This document shows positions 53,101 through 64,000 of a stretch of DNA of 64,000 bases, piece by piece. The notes under the pieces are model-generated. The model was given only the letters and a program-made list of their open reading frames with translations. It was not told where the DNA came from and searched no databases. This DNA comes from Chrysomallon squamiferum (Eukaryota; Mollusca; Gastropoda; Neomphalida; Peltospiridae). The position numbers and the translations under genes were made by a program. Within the stretch, counting starts at the first letter, position 1. Each line of letters opens with the position of its first letter. The stretch is taken from NCBI GenBank assembly GCA_012295275.1, contig CM022671.1:3308565-3372564 (forward strand), given 5' to 3'.

Positions 53101-56100
53101 TTTTTAAAATCACTGGATCCTCATTGATGATGTAGTTCAAACCTAGAAAATAAGATAATTTATATCAGTAGTTGATATTTACTAATTAATCTATTTTAGC
53201 AAAACAATGATATTGTATGTTAATAGTTATCATATGGTCATTATGATTTACCTTGTGTCTCAAATTTATCAAAATTTGCAGTAGTTTAATTAGTGTGGCT
53301 TGACCAAGCATTTAGCAAATAATAGGTCATAATATGTGTGGTTCTTCCTATTTTCAATTTAATTACTTACACAATATATACATAAAAACAACATGCATGA
53401 CAGTGCTTACAAAACTGTGTTGTTACAAAAATGAATCAGGTAATGGTCTTTCAATATTATTTAGAGATTCACACACTGAAATTAGCATTAAAATGTTCTT
53501 AGTAAGACTATAGGCAGAAAACCCACATTCAAATTATTTAAATATTAGTTACTCATCATTAGGACATTTATTAAATAATGCTGCACATAAATTATATAAT
53601 TTCTATTCCTGTTGTTCTCACTGCAAACACAGATACTTGTACATAAATAGCAAACCAACCTTCTCCATCTTCATTATCTTCCTCGCCCGCCATCACCTGG
53701 CTGAGAATAGGGCGGGTCCACCCACTGTCCATCAGCTGGAGAATGAGGGAGAAGCGGGTGTATCCACTTGCTGAGAGACACTGGTTGAGGTTCTGTAAAG
53801 TCACTTCAAAATTCTGACGACTTGGACTTTTCTCATCAAGCTGTTGCCACTGAATATTTAACACAGTCCGAGCACAATGTCTAGAATTAAGATACACAAT
53901 ATACTTAGTAATAATTAATAAACTCTTTATAAAGAATGCACAAGACAATGAACAAATTCTATGAGAACAATGGAAAGAGAAAAAACCGGTTTCATGTTAA
54001 GTACAAATATAATAAAATCTGAAACTTTTCTAAAGCAGTACTTGTAAAGAAAACAGACACTTAAAAATAATTAATGAACTAATACAAAATAAATAAAACT
54101 ATTCGATTTCTATGTCTGAAAAAGATTTTACACAGACTAGAGTTATTAATAGATGTAATGAACATAAAATGAATAGATTCTGCAAAAGTATTCTTTGCCC
54201 TCCGTAATAATGACGAATACAAAACAAACACACATTACAATCATTAAAATCTTCTTTCAAGTCTTTATTTTTCAATTTCTCATTTTAATTTATATCTCTA
54301 GATGTCAAATTACACACAAATCCACTATGTACTGGAAAAAAACTTTCAAGCATGTGGTGAATATAATATTTAATGAAATAAGAAAAAATATTCTATATGT
54401 TCAGTCAAAAAAAAAAAAGAAGTAAATAATAGTAATAATTATAATAATTTAAAAAATCATTAAAATAAAAAACAATTAAAATAAATAAAGAAAAACAATT
54501 CAATAAATTAAAAAATCAATTTAAAATAATAATAATAATAATGATGATGATAATAATAACAATTTATACCTGAAAATTTTCTGACAGAGAGCAGTAATAG
54601 CTGGTCCTGATGTAAGTTTTGGATAAGTTTGTTGAATGTATCCAAGAAAAACCCACAAACCAATCACCTGGTTTTCATATGGCCCAGCATCTCTCTCCAG
54701 TCTATCCAGACCCTTCAAAAACAACCAATTTGTGTTTCTCATTGACTTTATTTATTATAATTTTTATTATAATTTTTTTTTTTTTTTAAAGATTTAATAA
54801 ACACTACTATATTTTAATAATAATATATGTATAACTTGTTTGATAGTAATTGTTAATATTAGTTATGTAACTGTAATATATGATTCAGTGAAAGAAATTA
54901 ATAACAAGTAAACAATATTTCAAAGTTAATAATGCTATTTCATTCTGTGATTTAGTGAACTGCTATGAGTTTAGAAATTTTTAAAATAGCTTAATGTATG
55001 TGTTAGATTTTGTTTTAATAATATGAAAATAAAAATAAAATAAAATTATTGCATTTATTTTATTTTAATTGTGGAAGAAATAAAAGTTAAAAATAATAAT
55101 TATTATTCTATAATTCTTGTCTACATATCCCTAAAAATATTTCACTTTTTTAAGATACTAAGTGCAGTAGTCAAGTAACTCTATAATAAACACAAGTTGT
55201 TTAACAAGTGCCTGTCAGTAATAAACTCACTAATTACTGCTTACACCTTTCAATATACAAGTTAATCAAATTGTTAACAGTTTGCTCAAGCACAGGCAGT
55301 TAACACATAAAAGCTATTTCTTTCTCTGACCATCAAAATTATTTGCAAAATTTTTGACCAGTTAATTTTTAACCTTGTTCTGCATTAATTTTTGGTTAGT
55401 GTTATTTTATAGTAATCAAAACAATGTAATTAAAACTGTAGTACTTTAATCAAATGATTTAATAGGTTTTATTTGTATTATTTATTATTATTTTTTTGAA
55501 ATGTACGTGATACATCTTAAGAGACATAATTTATATGCAAGATCATGTATAGAAACATTTAATAGCAATTACTGCATTTTTAATGCATGATATTTAAAAT
55601 ATGAACTTGAAGACCACTTAAGAATTATCCAAATTATGTTCCCTCTTTCAAATAAATAAAGAAAAACATATGAAAAAAAATGAGCATTTTAGTTACAAGA
55701 CTGTAATTCCAACTATATAAAACTGCAACTTTCAACAGAAATAAAATCAATTTTCTTCTTCTCCACAACAAAACCATAATAATATATATTCATTATCAAT
55801 TATTTATGTTTTACATTTGAAATTTTCTTTTTAAAATTTTTTTATTTTTTTATTTTACTTATTTATCTTTTATTTTTTAAACAGTGTAATAATAATAATA
55901 ATAATACTAATATTAATAATAATAATTTTTTAAAAATAATAATTTAGTCCGCCGCGCTTTTAAGCGGATATGCCGGTTTTACACAGGCTTACGAGGTCAA
56001 GATCAATGATAGAGAAAGAAAATACTAATAGTATCAAATCATTTATAAATACAGGCATCGCTTTATGCTATTACATCATTCTAAACCTGTTAAACGATAT

Positions 56101-56360
56101 GCAAAATTTAATTTATTAACGCTTATCTAGATTTGACAGATCAAGGAAATAAAGAAGCGTGCGTGATTTTGCCGACTTCAATAATGGCTTTATGTGCAAA
56201 CGAGCTTGTCCCACATTCATTGCTAAGTTTTGCATCACAAATCACCAACCTTGCAGGCCGTTTCGCAGTACGCCATTGTTGCCGCATATTTATCAGATAT
56301 TTTTTCGCTAAATTCTTGTCCTGCTATTCTTAAATCTGAAAGAAAGTCGTTGAAATCCAT
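39375..56360 (-). CDS. RLF/ZNF292-family giant zinc-finger protein (unit 1), seven coding exons plus one frame break
   Basis: Coding exons in transcript order: 56360-56250 (ATG in GAAATATGG), 54712-54570, 53880-53660, 53142-52940, 51565-51422, 50442-50302, and a giant exon from 49674. That exon stays open to a stop at 42463 and overlaps a second frame running 42494-39375 (TAG). Phases of the first six exons agree. The N-terminal ~450 residues match the helical region of vertebrate RLF/ZNF292: AYCETACK (like YCxxxCQ), GWTRPILSQ, ILKIRVEMMLQENC, CEKLATIYLKNDTKIARYSA, then FALNPSTETLSFVEKFY and LNMLRPFYLNPDVQWTELKPLCQ. Next comes a very long Gln/Ser/Thr-rich region, C2H2 or C2HC fingers (FKCMICSQVF ~45560, YECPVCKVL ~45335, YKCDLCGQTF ~44345, VTCDACGAVF ~42750, IVCPFCNLNF ~42640), an AT-hook (RKRGRPKKIKK ~42345) and a basic/Ser tail with two FTWD motifs. 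It is probably a nuclear transcriptional regulator. The family is inferred from motif order. Confidence 0.78.
49770..49792. repeat. (AAT)n microsatellite
   Basis: Short AAT run in the intron just upstream of the giant zinc-finger exon. Confidence 0.8.
50139..50193. repeat. (AAT)n microsatellite, about 18 units
   Basis: Perfect AAT run in the intron between the 50442-50302 and 49674 exons of the RLF/ZNF292-like gene. Confidence 0.9.
54713..56249 (-). other. First coding intron of the RLF/ZNF292-like gene
   Basis: The 1.5-kb intron runs from donor AAG|GTTGGTGATT to an acceptor TTGTTTTTGAAG|GGTCTGG. It is AT-rich apart from a small GC-rich patch at about 55947-55978 that contains a short imperfect palindrome (CCGC...GCGG). 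No exon or known RNA gene was recognised inside. Confidence 0.55.
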
Positions 56361-57000
56361 ATTTCATTTCGGCAACATTATGGTACGTAAACACAAAGTG
56401 CCAGACGCTTTAAGCGACCTCTTGCTTCTTGTATATTTCAAATCAAGGGGAACTAACCGCTATAATAAACAATACCGTATTTTTCATAATAAAAATCACC
56501 CTGCCATCGTAATGATACTTTATATAGATTTATCATAACATAATAAATATATAATATAAACTATTTTCAGTAACGCTTCACAGACACTTCACAAAAAGCA
56601 AAAGGCATAAATATACATAAAAAACCAACATATGGACTAATTTGCTTAATGAAAATGATTTTGATTTTATATTATTAACCATCAGCATTAATGAATGCAT
56701 GTAGAAAACAAAAACAAAATAAAATAAAAAACAAAAACAAATGTAATGTTTTACGGTAAAACCTAATAAAACATTTCCCTAGATTCACTAATTTTGTAGT
56801 AAAAAAAAAAAATAATTCAAAAATCTTGATATTTACTAAAAACAATTAATTCGATAATAAATCAGGTAAATTCTACTGCCCTACTTTTAAATACCGATTT
56901 CATCGAAGCAGACGACGTTGTTGACGGTAATTCCTACCAAGTTACGTCATGCCCAGGGATTCCCCCTCTTTTATTTTTAAACTGCGCCATGTTGTTACAA
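56361..57000 (-). promoter_or_regulatory. Likely promoter / 5' UTR region of the RLF/ZNF292-like gene
   Basis: Upstream of the start codon at 56360 the sequence becomes less AT-rich near 56880-57000. It contains a CRE-like TTACGTCA (56942-56949) and a YY1-like GCGCCATGTTG (56984-56994, i.e. CAACATGGCGC on the minus strand). The YY1-like ATG would open an upstream reading frame of about 18 codons. The transcription start is inferred to lie near these elements. Confidence 0.45.
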
Positions 57001-57380
57001 TACTATTTAATTAACCTTTTTATATCCTGCCACTCGAAAACAAAATGCGTCACAAAGTTTTATATTTAGATATATATCTATACATAGGGTTTCATGAAAA
57101 ATTTATTTCTAGTATTTCTAATATATATTTACACAAATTCATCCAGGTTGGTTCAAAATCCAGTAGAAGAAAAAAGGATGAATACTGCTGGAAATCAGTA
57201 ATTGATGTGTATATACAACGTGACACATTTAGTTCCCTTAATCACAGTTTTGCCAGTCCATGTTTTCTACAGTTATTTAATCCTGTAGGTGTCCTGTCAA
57301 AGGTAAATGACAATTTAGGCGTCATCATAAATTTCTGAAATCAGACACCTACTAGGTAGACTGTTGTAATTTCACCCGAA

Positions 57381-57384
<4 letters not shown>

Positions 57385-57451
<67 letters not shown>
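57385..57451. repeat. (CT)n / (GA)n microsatellite, about 33 units
   Basis: A perfect 66-base CT run between the zinc-finger gene and the Galpha-i gene. Read on the minus strand it yields an artefactual Arg-Glu repeat frame. Confidence 0.95.
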
Positions 57452-57455
<4 letters not shown>

Positions 57456-57760
57456 ATGTATATGTAAGTATATTTGTATGAATATATGTAGGTAGGTAGA
57501 CAGGCATAAAGGCAGGTGTACACTTATGTTGGTTTGGTAGATACGTAGTTATGTATACAGTAACGGATTATATTATAGTTAGATAAAACATTTATAAGTG
57601 TTTAAATCTGAAAATTCGTTAATTGCATATATTTAATGGCTATAAATTTATATTATTATTATTATTATTTTTTTTTTTTTTTTTTTTTTTGAGACATTTT
57701 CATATTCTGTGAAAGATGAGAATCCAGTAAAGGTTCATGTGCATCTGAAGAGCTCATATC

Positions 57761-58023
57761 CAGTGGCATGCAGAGAGGGGGCGAGGGGCGATGACTCCGA
57801 GCATCTAAATGGGGAGGGCATCCAATCACAGAAAAATTTAATAAATCTGGTTGATTTATATTTAAATCGAATAAAGTGTTTATTTTATGTTTCATCTGTG
57901 TTTTCATATTCAAAATATCTTCCTTTCTCATAATGTTTCTCAATACTAGGCCTTATACTTGAGTTTTGGGGCATACAGTCAAGGAGTTGGCCCCGGGCAT
58001 CACCAGACTTCTGCACGCCGCTG
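57761..58023. mobile_element. ~263-bp hAT-like MITE with TCATAT flanks
   Basis: CAGTGGCATGCAGAG starts at 57761. Its inverted partner TTCTGCACGCCGCTG ends at 58023, with two or three mismatches. TCATAT is found outside both ends (57754-57759 and 58025-58030), a likely target-site duplication. The ends are more GC-rich than the surroundings and the middle is AT-rich. There is no transposase frame. The CAG...CTG termini suggest a hAT-type origin (inference). Confidence 0.75.
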
Positions 58024-58030
58024 ATCATAT

Positions 58031-59467
58031 ACATATATTTTCGTAAATATATAAGTATGTATAGTATGTTGACGAGAATACTTACAAATCATAATTCTTC
58101 ACATAAATTAATTCGACATTTCGTTTACTTGTGATTTACAGATAGCAGGTATTACATATCTTGCTGGCGGCGGAAAGATTTCATAAAGAAAAGGGTGCCA
58201 TCTGTATGATATACTTTTTATATTATACACTGACAGTTATAACTTTCAAAATAAGGGAAAAATGTCAGTCGGCTGGGAGAAAAAAAACAACTCACAACAA
58301 CATCAACATTAAAGTGTTATTATTTTTGGTTTATTGTATTATATTTATTTAAATTTTATTTTATTTGTTTATTTTTTTCTGCCGTCCAATTTTGATTTGT
58401 AACAACAAATAAGTAAAGTGCACAAACACCTGTACGCCTTCTTTCAATGAAGTTGTGACATAATGGAAGTAAAACAGATTTGCTCCATTTCGTCAGAAAA
58501 ATACTGTCAGTCCATGAAGTTCGTGATGATGTCCCAAATTCAGTTGTGGAAATGTTAAAATGGCGGAACTGAAATGTTTTGTAGCAATATTATTTTATTG
58601 TTGTATTTTGTTATGAGTGATGAAAGGTCGCCTAATGCATTAAAATAAAAAAGTTGGAAATATAAAGAATTTTATATCCCCCTTTATTTGTATTTCCTCA
58701 TATAAACTTTATAGAATATAATTTATGTTATATCATTATATTAATACATTTCACTGATATAAACCTGGGTTGATTTTTCAAATTAATATAAAAAAATAAT
58801 GATGATGATGATGATGATAATAATGTTATGATTATGATAATAATAATAATGCTGATAACAATAACGAAAAATATATTGTTTCGATAACACATTCATTCAT
58901 GTAATTTATTTATTTATTTATTTATTTTAATTATTTAATTTTTTACTTGTTTTTGCACGAGGATCGAATCGTAACTAAGGTTATCATGGCATTATAAAAT
59001 TCAGAAATAATTTCATATTTTCAGTTTATTAATCTAATTTGCACGATGTAAATTATGTTTGACCAAAGCAGATTATTTATTCTGCTTCGTATTACAATTT
59101 ATAATTTAGTTCGGAATGTTTCCCGAATATTTCACGAAAATGACCGATGTATGCCGACTAACAGAACAAATTATCCAATAAACGTACCGCTTCACAGTAA
59201 AAAGACGCACACAAACGACCGAATCATTTTCAAGCAGATGCCCTTTCATCCGGGCTCTTATTTTTGAAATGCAAAGAAGTCGCCGACATTTAACATGCAG
59301 CAAATAGGATTAAGCTATGAGAACGTTGTTTATCTAAGAAGACCATTTTTGGATGTATAATTTAACTGGAAATTTAAGTGTGTTTATTTTCATTTATCGT
59401 ATAAACACTATTTAGGACATTATATATTTTAGACCACAAAAATCGTTGACTACTGCGAACAGAAAAT
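58031..59467. other. Intergenic DNA and Galpha-i upstream region
   Basis: AT-rich spacer with a GATGAT repeat at about 58799-58816 and an AATTATTT-rich stretch near 58905-58940. The last few hundred bases before 59468 should hold the Galpha-i promoter and 5' UTR. They are somewhat richer in CG dinucleotides (about 59100-59290), but no specific core element can be defended. A YY1-like AAAATGGCGGAAC lies at about 58558. Confidence 0.45.
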
Positions 59468-59585
59468 ATGGGGTGTGTTAGCAGCCAAGAAGATAAAGCT
59501 GCAGTTGAAAGATCAAAACAAATAGACAAAACACTTCGCGCAGATGGAGAAAAGGCAGCTAGAGAAGTGAAACTCCTTTTACTGG
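59468..59585 (+). CDS. G protein alpha-i subunit, first coding exon (5' partial gene)
   Basis: The exon encodes [20 protein letters not shown], then [19 protein letters not shown], ending one base into the next Gly codon (CTGG|GTAAAT). This is the N-terminal helix of the Galpha-i class. MGC gives the myristoylated Gly2 and palmitoylated Cys3, and [10 protein letters not shown]...[14 protein letters not shown] is almost identical to vertebrate GNAI. Galpha-o has a different sequence here (for example AAKDVKLLLL). The intron phase, just before the GAGESGKS P-loop, is the one expected for the family. Galpha-i inhibits adenylyl cyclase and carries signals from GPCRs at the plasma membrane. The P-loop exon was not found downstream, so the first intron exceeds 4.4 kb and the rest of the gene lies past position 64000. 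Confidence 0.93.
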
Positions 59586-62500
59586 GTAAATTAGTTTGTA
59601 AACCTGTCTGAATAATAATTTTAATGCTTCAGTTTTATATGTTTGTTTCTCCGTAATGATTTCATTTCCGGTGTTTGGCTCACTAACAACGCCTATTGCC
59701 AGTATTGGTGTCAAACTTGCGACTTCCTAGTCATGTAGCGCGTGTAGATTGAATGATCATGTTTATCAGAATACCTCTAGGCTAGCAACATTTTCTTGTT
59801 ATCATTTGGAAATCATTTGAGATATATTTTATGTGTTAAATTTAAAGAGGTGTTTTAATTTTGTTTTCTTTCATTCATCAAAACTTAATAAAAAAAAAAA
59901 AATATATATATAATATAGTTTTTCGTTTAACATTAAAATGTAAATAAGAATTTTGGCCGTCTAAATCTACTTCTTCAGCTTCTTGTCAGTCAAATTTTTA
60001 CAGAATATTTACTTATGAATTATTTGGCTAATAATTGTTATATTGTAATTTTATCATGGTGTTTTCCCTTTAATGTTTTTTAAAATGAGAAACTGTTTCA
60101 TTATTTGGATGAACATCACTGAAGTAGCTTAGACAGTTTTGTACTTGCTTTTTATATTTACTGTCATTAGCAACAGAATGATAAATTATTTAGTAAAATC
60201 TCTACTGACAAGGCATAGATCTAAACTGCATGGGTTTTAAAATTTTGTTCAAAGTTACAGGCAAATACTTTGATGAGTCTGCTTTTTCCTGCCTTCTCCC
60301 TTTTTCTTATCTCTTCTCTTCCTCCACTTATTAGTGAATATACAATTTATAAAAATTAATTCTCTTATTGGCAGTAACTGTGCAGATTTCCTACACACAG
60401 TTAAGTGTAATGGTAAATATATATTTTTTTTCTAACATTGATTTATGCTCCAAATCCTCGTATAAACCAAGCATAAATATATTTAATCAGTATTTACATT
60501 TCAATTTTCCCAATATAATCTGGATGTTATTTATTACTGATATAACAGAATAAGTGCCAAAACATTTCCACTTGTTTCTTACTTAAAGTAAGTAGTTTTA
60601 GTTTAAAAGTAGGTCAAGGATGTGTATTTCCTCTTGTCTATAAATGTAAATTTAGTTTGATTTAATTGCCACAGTATCTGATTTCTATTAACAACAGATA
60701 TTTTGATTTTTCAGTTTTTGCATAGTTGTTGCTATTAATTTATTGTTATTATTATTATTATTTTTGTAAAAGCTAAGATAGTTAAAAAATATATATAGTC
60801 CTTGTTTTGATGTTGAAGTTTTATGTAGAATGAAGATAATGATCTAAAAGTATCAGCTTAGCTCAGAATCTTTATTGGGTTCTCTAAAAATCAGTGGTAA
60901 AGAAAATTTTTATGCACAATACTGTTTAAAATTAAAATGTAAACTTTTAAATCTGAAGATGGTTAGGTAAAAACTATATAGGTAAATATAGATTCAAAAT
61001 ATGATAGTGAAATGCCATTTGCCTCTTTCATAACTAAATCTTCTCATTTAAAATGCCAGTTACGTAACTAGTCAGAGTAATTTTTTGCTAAATGTGATTT
61101 AGCAAAAAGGAATTACCTTGATGAACATAACTAATATTCTGTCTGTATCTGTTTTTCATATAAATGTTCACTTGAAAACATTTTCATTTTAATCAGCATT
61201 TCACAATTATTAACTTCCATTTGTTTCTGATTATTTCCCCAAGAAAGAAACAACCCAGAACAAACCAACCAAATAAAAACTACAATCCACATAAATGACT
61301 TTTGTATGCAGCAGGCTTCAATTTTTTATTTGAAATGTTTATAGTTTGGCACTAGATATTAAATTTTAATAACTATTTTTTTTATGGAAAAATACTTTTT
61401 CTAGAAATGGTTAAATTTTCTAGTCTACTACTTGTTTCTTGAATTTGATAATAATAAAATACTGCTAATTAGAATTGTCATAACTAGGTCAGATACAGGA
61501 TAGCCACCAAGAAAAATGTAAGCTGGGATGTCATTAAGCAATTATTGCTTCCTTTAGCATCTTCTATTTCATTTGCCATTTTCTGTTTAGGTCACTTTAC
61601 CAACATCCGCAAAGAATAGGCCTCTATGGTACAGTAACTAAATACATACATCAGTGGAAAAACAGTTCTCATTTACTTTTTTTTATTAATGTTAGAAATT
61701 AAAAAGTGATTGACATAAATGAAAACACCCACAACAGATTTAATTTTTAATACACAATTTCTCTTTTGTCATTTATCCAACAAATATTTTTTATTTGTGC
61801 AACAGAAAAAAAGAACATCCAGTTTTATCTTGAATAAATCAAATATTTGAAATGACTACAAAATATTTCTTTTGTAATACTAGGAATACTTTCCTAACAG
61901 AGAAAGCAGTTATTGTGATCAACTTTGTAAACAGAAAGAACACATTGCTGATGTAATGTATAAGGTTGTTGTTTACATTATAAATCTGAAATAATTTATT
62001 GGTTTCTGGCATTTTCTAACTGAATTAAATTCTTCCATTTTGTCTGTCATCTTTTACCCCTAATATTTATAATTAAGTAGGACTTTTAATTATTTTAAAA
62101 AAACTTAATATATGATAAATAATAGTTTTCATTTAATTACATTGCCTACATAAAAGAAAAAAGCATACACATTCAATTAATAATTTAATTTATATATTGT
62201 TTACACTAAGGTTGCATTTATAGACTGACTGTACATGTCTAGATTTAAAATGAACCATTATGATTAGTTACTTATTGTGATATGCCTACTTCATCATGTC
62301 CTTTTGACCCTACCAATAACCAAAAGTTCATACATCCTCTCAGTTTTGCAGTAAACAACAAAACATCTCAAGTTAATGGACTTTGTTTATCATTCATGTT
62401 ACAGGTCGTCATCTATTATCGGTATTCACTATTGTTAATGGTTTTGTAATTAGTATACTAAAGAGGATCATTAGTACTTACTGAAGAAAATGTCTAAACT

Positions 62501-64000
62501 TATCATAGTGTTACTGGTTTGTATGTGTGAAGTATTGCAGAATGTACAGGGACATGTGAGTTTGTGAAAAGTAATTCATGAGCTCCAGAGAAGTCCATTC
62601 TACTGTTTATTCCATTACTCCAAAACTGCAGATGCATTTTCCTTTGATATAACATATCTTTGCTATGAACTTTAATTTAGAAAAAAAAGCTAAACTCATC
62701 TTATCCAAGTTCAGACATTTTTTTTGCTGAGTGATGGACATTCATAGAATTGTATATTTTTTGTTTAAGTTGAGTGTAGATATTCATAAAAAAAAAAAAA
62801 AAAAAAAATTGAATACATTAGACTGATACTACTCAATATAGATTATTAGTAAGAAATGTACTGGCAGTGTAATTGCATTTTCTTGTCAGATTACTTTTTT
62901 TTTTTTCTTTTCTTATTAAAACTAATTACTGGATACATAAATGAACACTTTTCACAGCTACTGAATGCGATGATCCTGAAAATTACGCAGTGATGTAATA
63001 TATGTGGTTTCTCATTTGTTTTACCACAATATGATTCTTATTTCTTTATTAGGTGTTTTTTTTTGTACATCATTATATCAATTACATATAATGTATGTTG
63101 GCATACACATACACAGACATACACTGATGAAAGAAGTGTTCATAAGAGTAGATATTGTACAAGAAAATTATATGTTCATTTTATCATATTGGTTGAATTT
63201 CTTTTATATCTTAAACTGCAACTACAGCAAAAAAGAAAAGTTATCAAGAACCATTAAGCCACTTAACATATTTTAAGTGTTTCAGTATTTTTTTTTTTTT
63301 ATGTACAAGATTCCTTTTTTTTAAAAATCCAGACTTGAAAAATTCACTTCATGATTGGCTGATATCCACATGTAGAGAAATGTGGTGAATAGTTTTTAAT
63401 TTCCCATAAGTACTATCAGATGTGTGTTTATACAGTTAATGAATTTATGTACGTCCTATAAGTAGATGCAGTGATTTTGAATAATGTGCTGATTTCATAA
63501 AATGAGATTAAATATATTTGCTAAATTAAAAAATAAATCAAGCACACGATGACACATGCTAAAAAGAAGAAGAAAAAAAATTCTGTATTTAATACCAGAT
63601 AATATGAAATTGAATATATTTCGAAAATTCACAGCAGGTGAAAATTACAGTTTCATGTGTCCATAGGTATAGGATTTAAGAAAAACACACCAGCAACCTA
63701 TAAATGTATTCAGATTAAGACAACTTTATGTATTAACATTAAGACAACTTTATATATTAACGTAGAATCTTCACATTTTTTTGGTTATATTTTTAAGTAA
63801 TTTTTATTGGTATTAGCTTCTGTTTTTTTTCTTATATTTAGAACAGTGTTTAATTAAACATACACCAAACGTGACCTTAAATTTATTTGTTTATTTTATT
63901 CTTATTGGAGTAAAATTTGCCTTCATCAACCCCACTTTTGTAAAATATTAAAAGCTGATTATCAGTGTTTTTTGATTTAGCAGTCTTTCTAGTCTGTGTA
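59586..64000 (+). other. First intron of the Galpha-i gene (continues past window)
   Basis: AT-rich intronic sequence. I searched for the P-loop exon (GAGESGKST) and the following Galpha exons and found none. Small open frames such as those near 60368-60553 and 63004-63276 have no splice or protein support. No RNA gene or transposon ends were recognised. Confidence 0.6.

Noticed and set aside
55947-55985. GC-rich patch with a short palindrome as a possible small RNA gene
   Set aside because: Too short and imperfect to match tRNA, snRNA or other families by eye.
57341-57523. Arg-Glu repeat frame
   Set aside because: Translation of the CT microsatellite only.

Overview
This window is AT-rich nuclear DNA from an animal. 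Evidence: spliced genes with GT-AG introns of roughly 0.1-4 kb, AATAAA poly(A) signals, many AAT/A-T microsatellites, small inverted-repeat transposons, and protein families found only in eukaryotes or animals (TAF3, importin-9, ribophorin I, an RLF/ZNF292-type zinc finger protein, G-protein alpha-i). Protein similarity to vertebrates is high. The intron sizes suggest an invertebrate with a moderately compact genome, such as a lophotrochozoan, but the sequence alone does not fix the species. No bacterial, viral or CRISPR features were seen.

Layout: (1) 416-2748 (+) holds the last three exons of TAF3, ending in its PHD finger. (2) 4605-18538 (-) holds a complete importin-9 gene, which I rebuilt as 25 phase-consistent exons encoding 1051 aa. 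(3) 18539-18975 is a short head-to-head promoter. (4) 18976-24181 (+) holds a complete ribophorin I (RPN1) gene, 10 exons, 600 aa. (5) 27883-35219 (-) holds a large intronless coding block for a C2H2 zinc-finger, AT-hook protein with long repetitive disordered tails. It is interrupted by three single-base frame breaks. (6) 39375-56360 (-) holds a second, related giant zinc-finger gene. Its seven coding exons encode an N-terminal helical region matching RLF/ZNF292, then a 7-10 kb last exon with one frame break. (7) 59468-59585 (+) is the first coding exon of a Galpha-i gene, whose first intron runs past the window end.

The genes are unrelated housekeeping and regulatory functions: general transcription (TAF3), nuclear import (IPO9), ER N-glycosylation (RPN1), chromatin/transcription factors (the two zinc-finger units) and signalling (Galpha-i). 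TAF3/IPO9 and RPN1/zinc-finger are convergent pairs, and IPO9/RPN1 is a divergent pair. Four short non-autonomous DNA transposon-like elements with inverted ends sit in introns or intergenic DNA.

The least ordinary region is the tandem pair of giant zinc-finger units (27.9-56.4 kb). They share a C-terminal double C2H2 module, carry in-frame coding minisatellites, and could be joined in frame by a consensus splice donor and acceptor.
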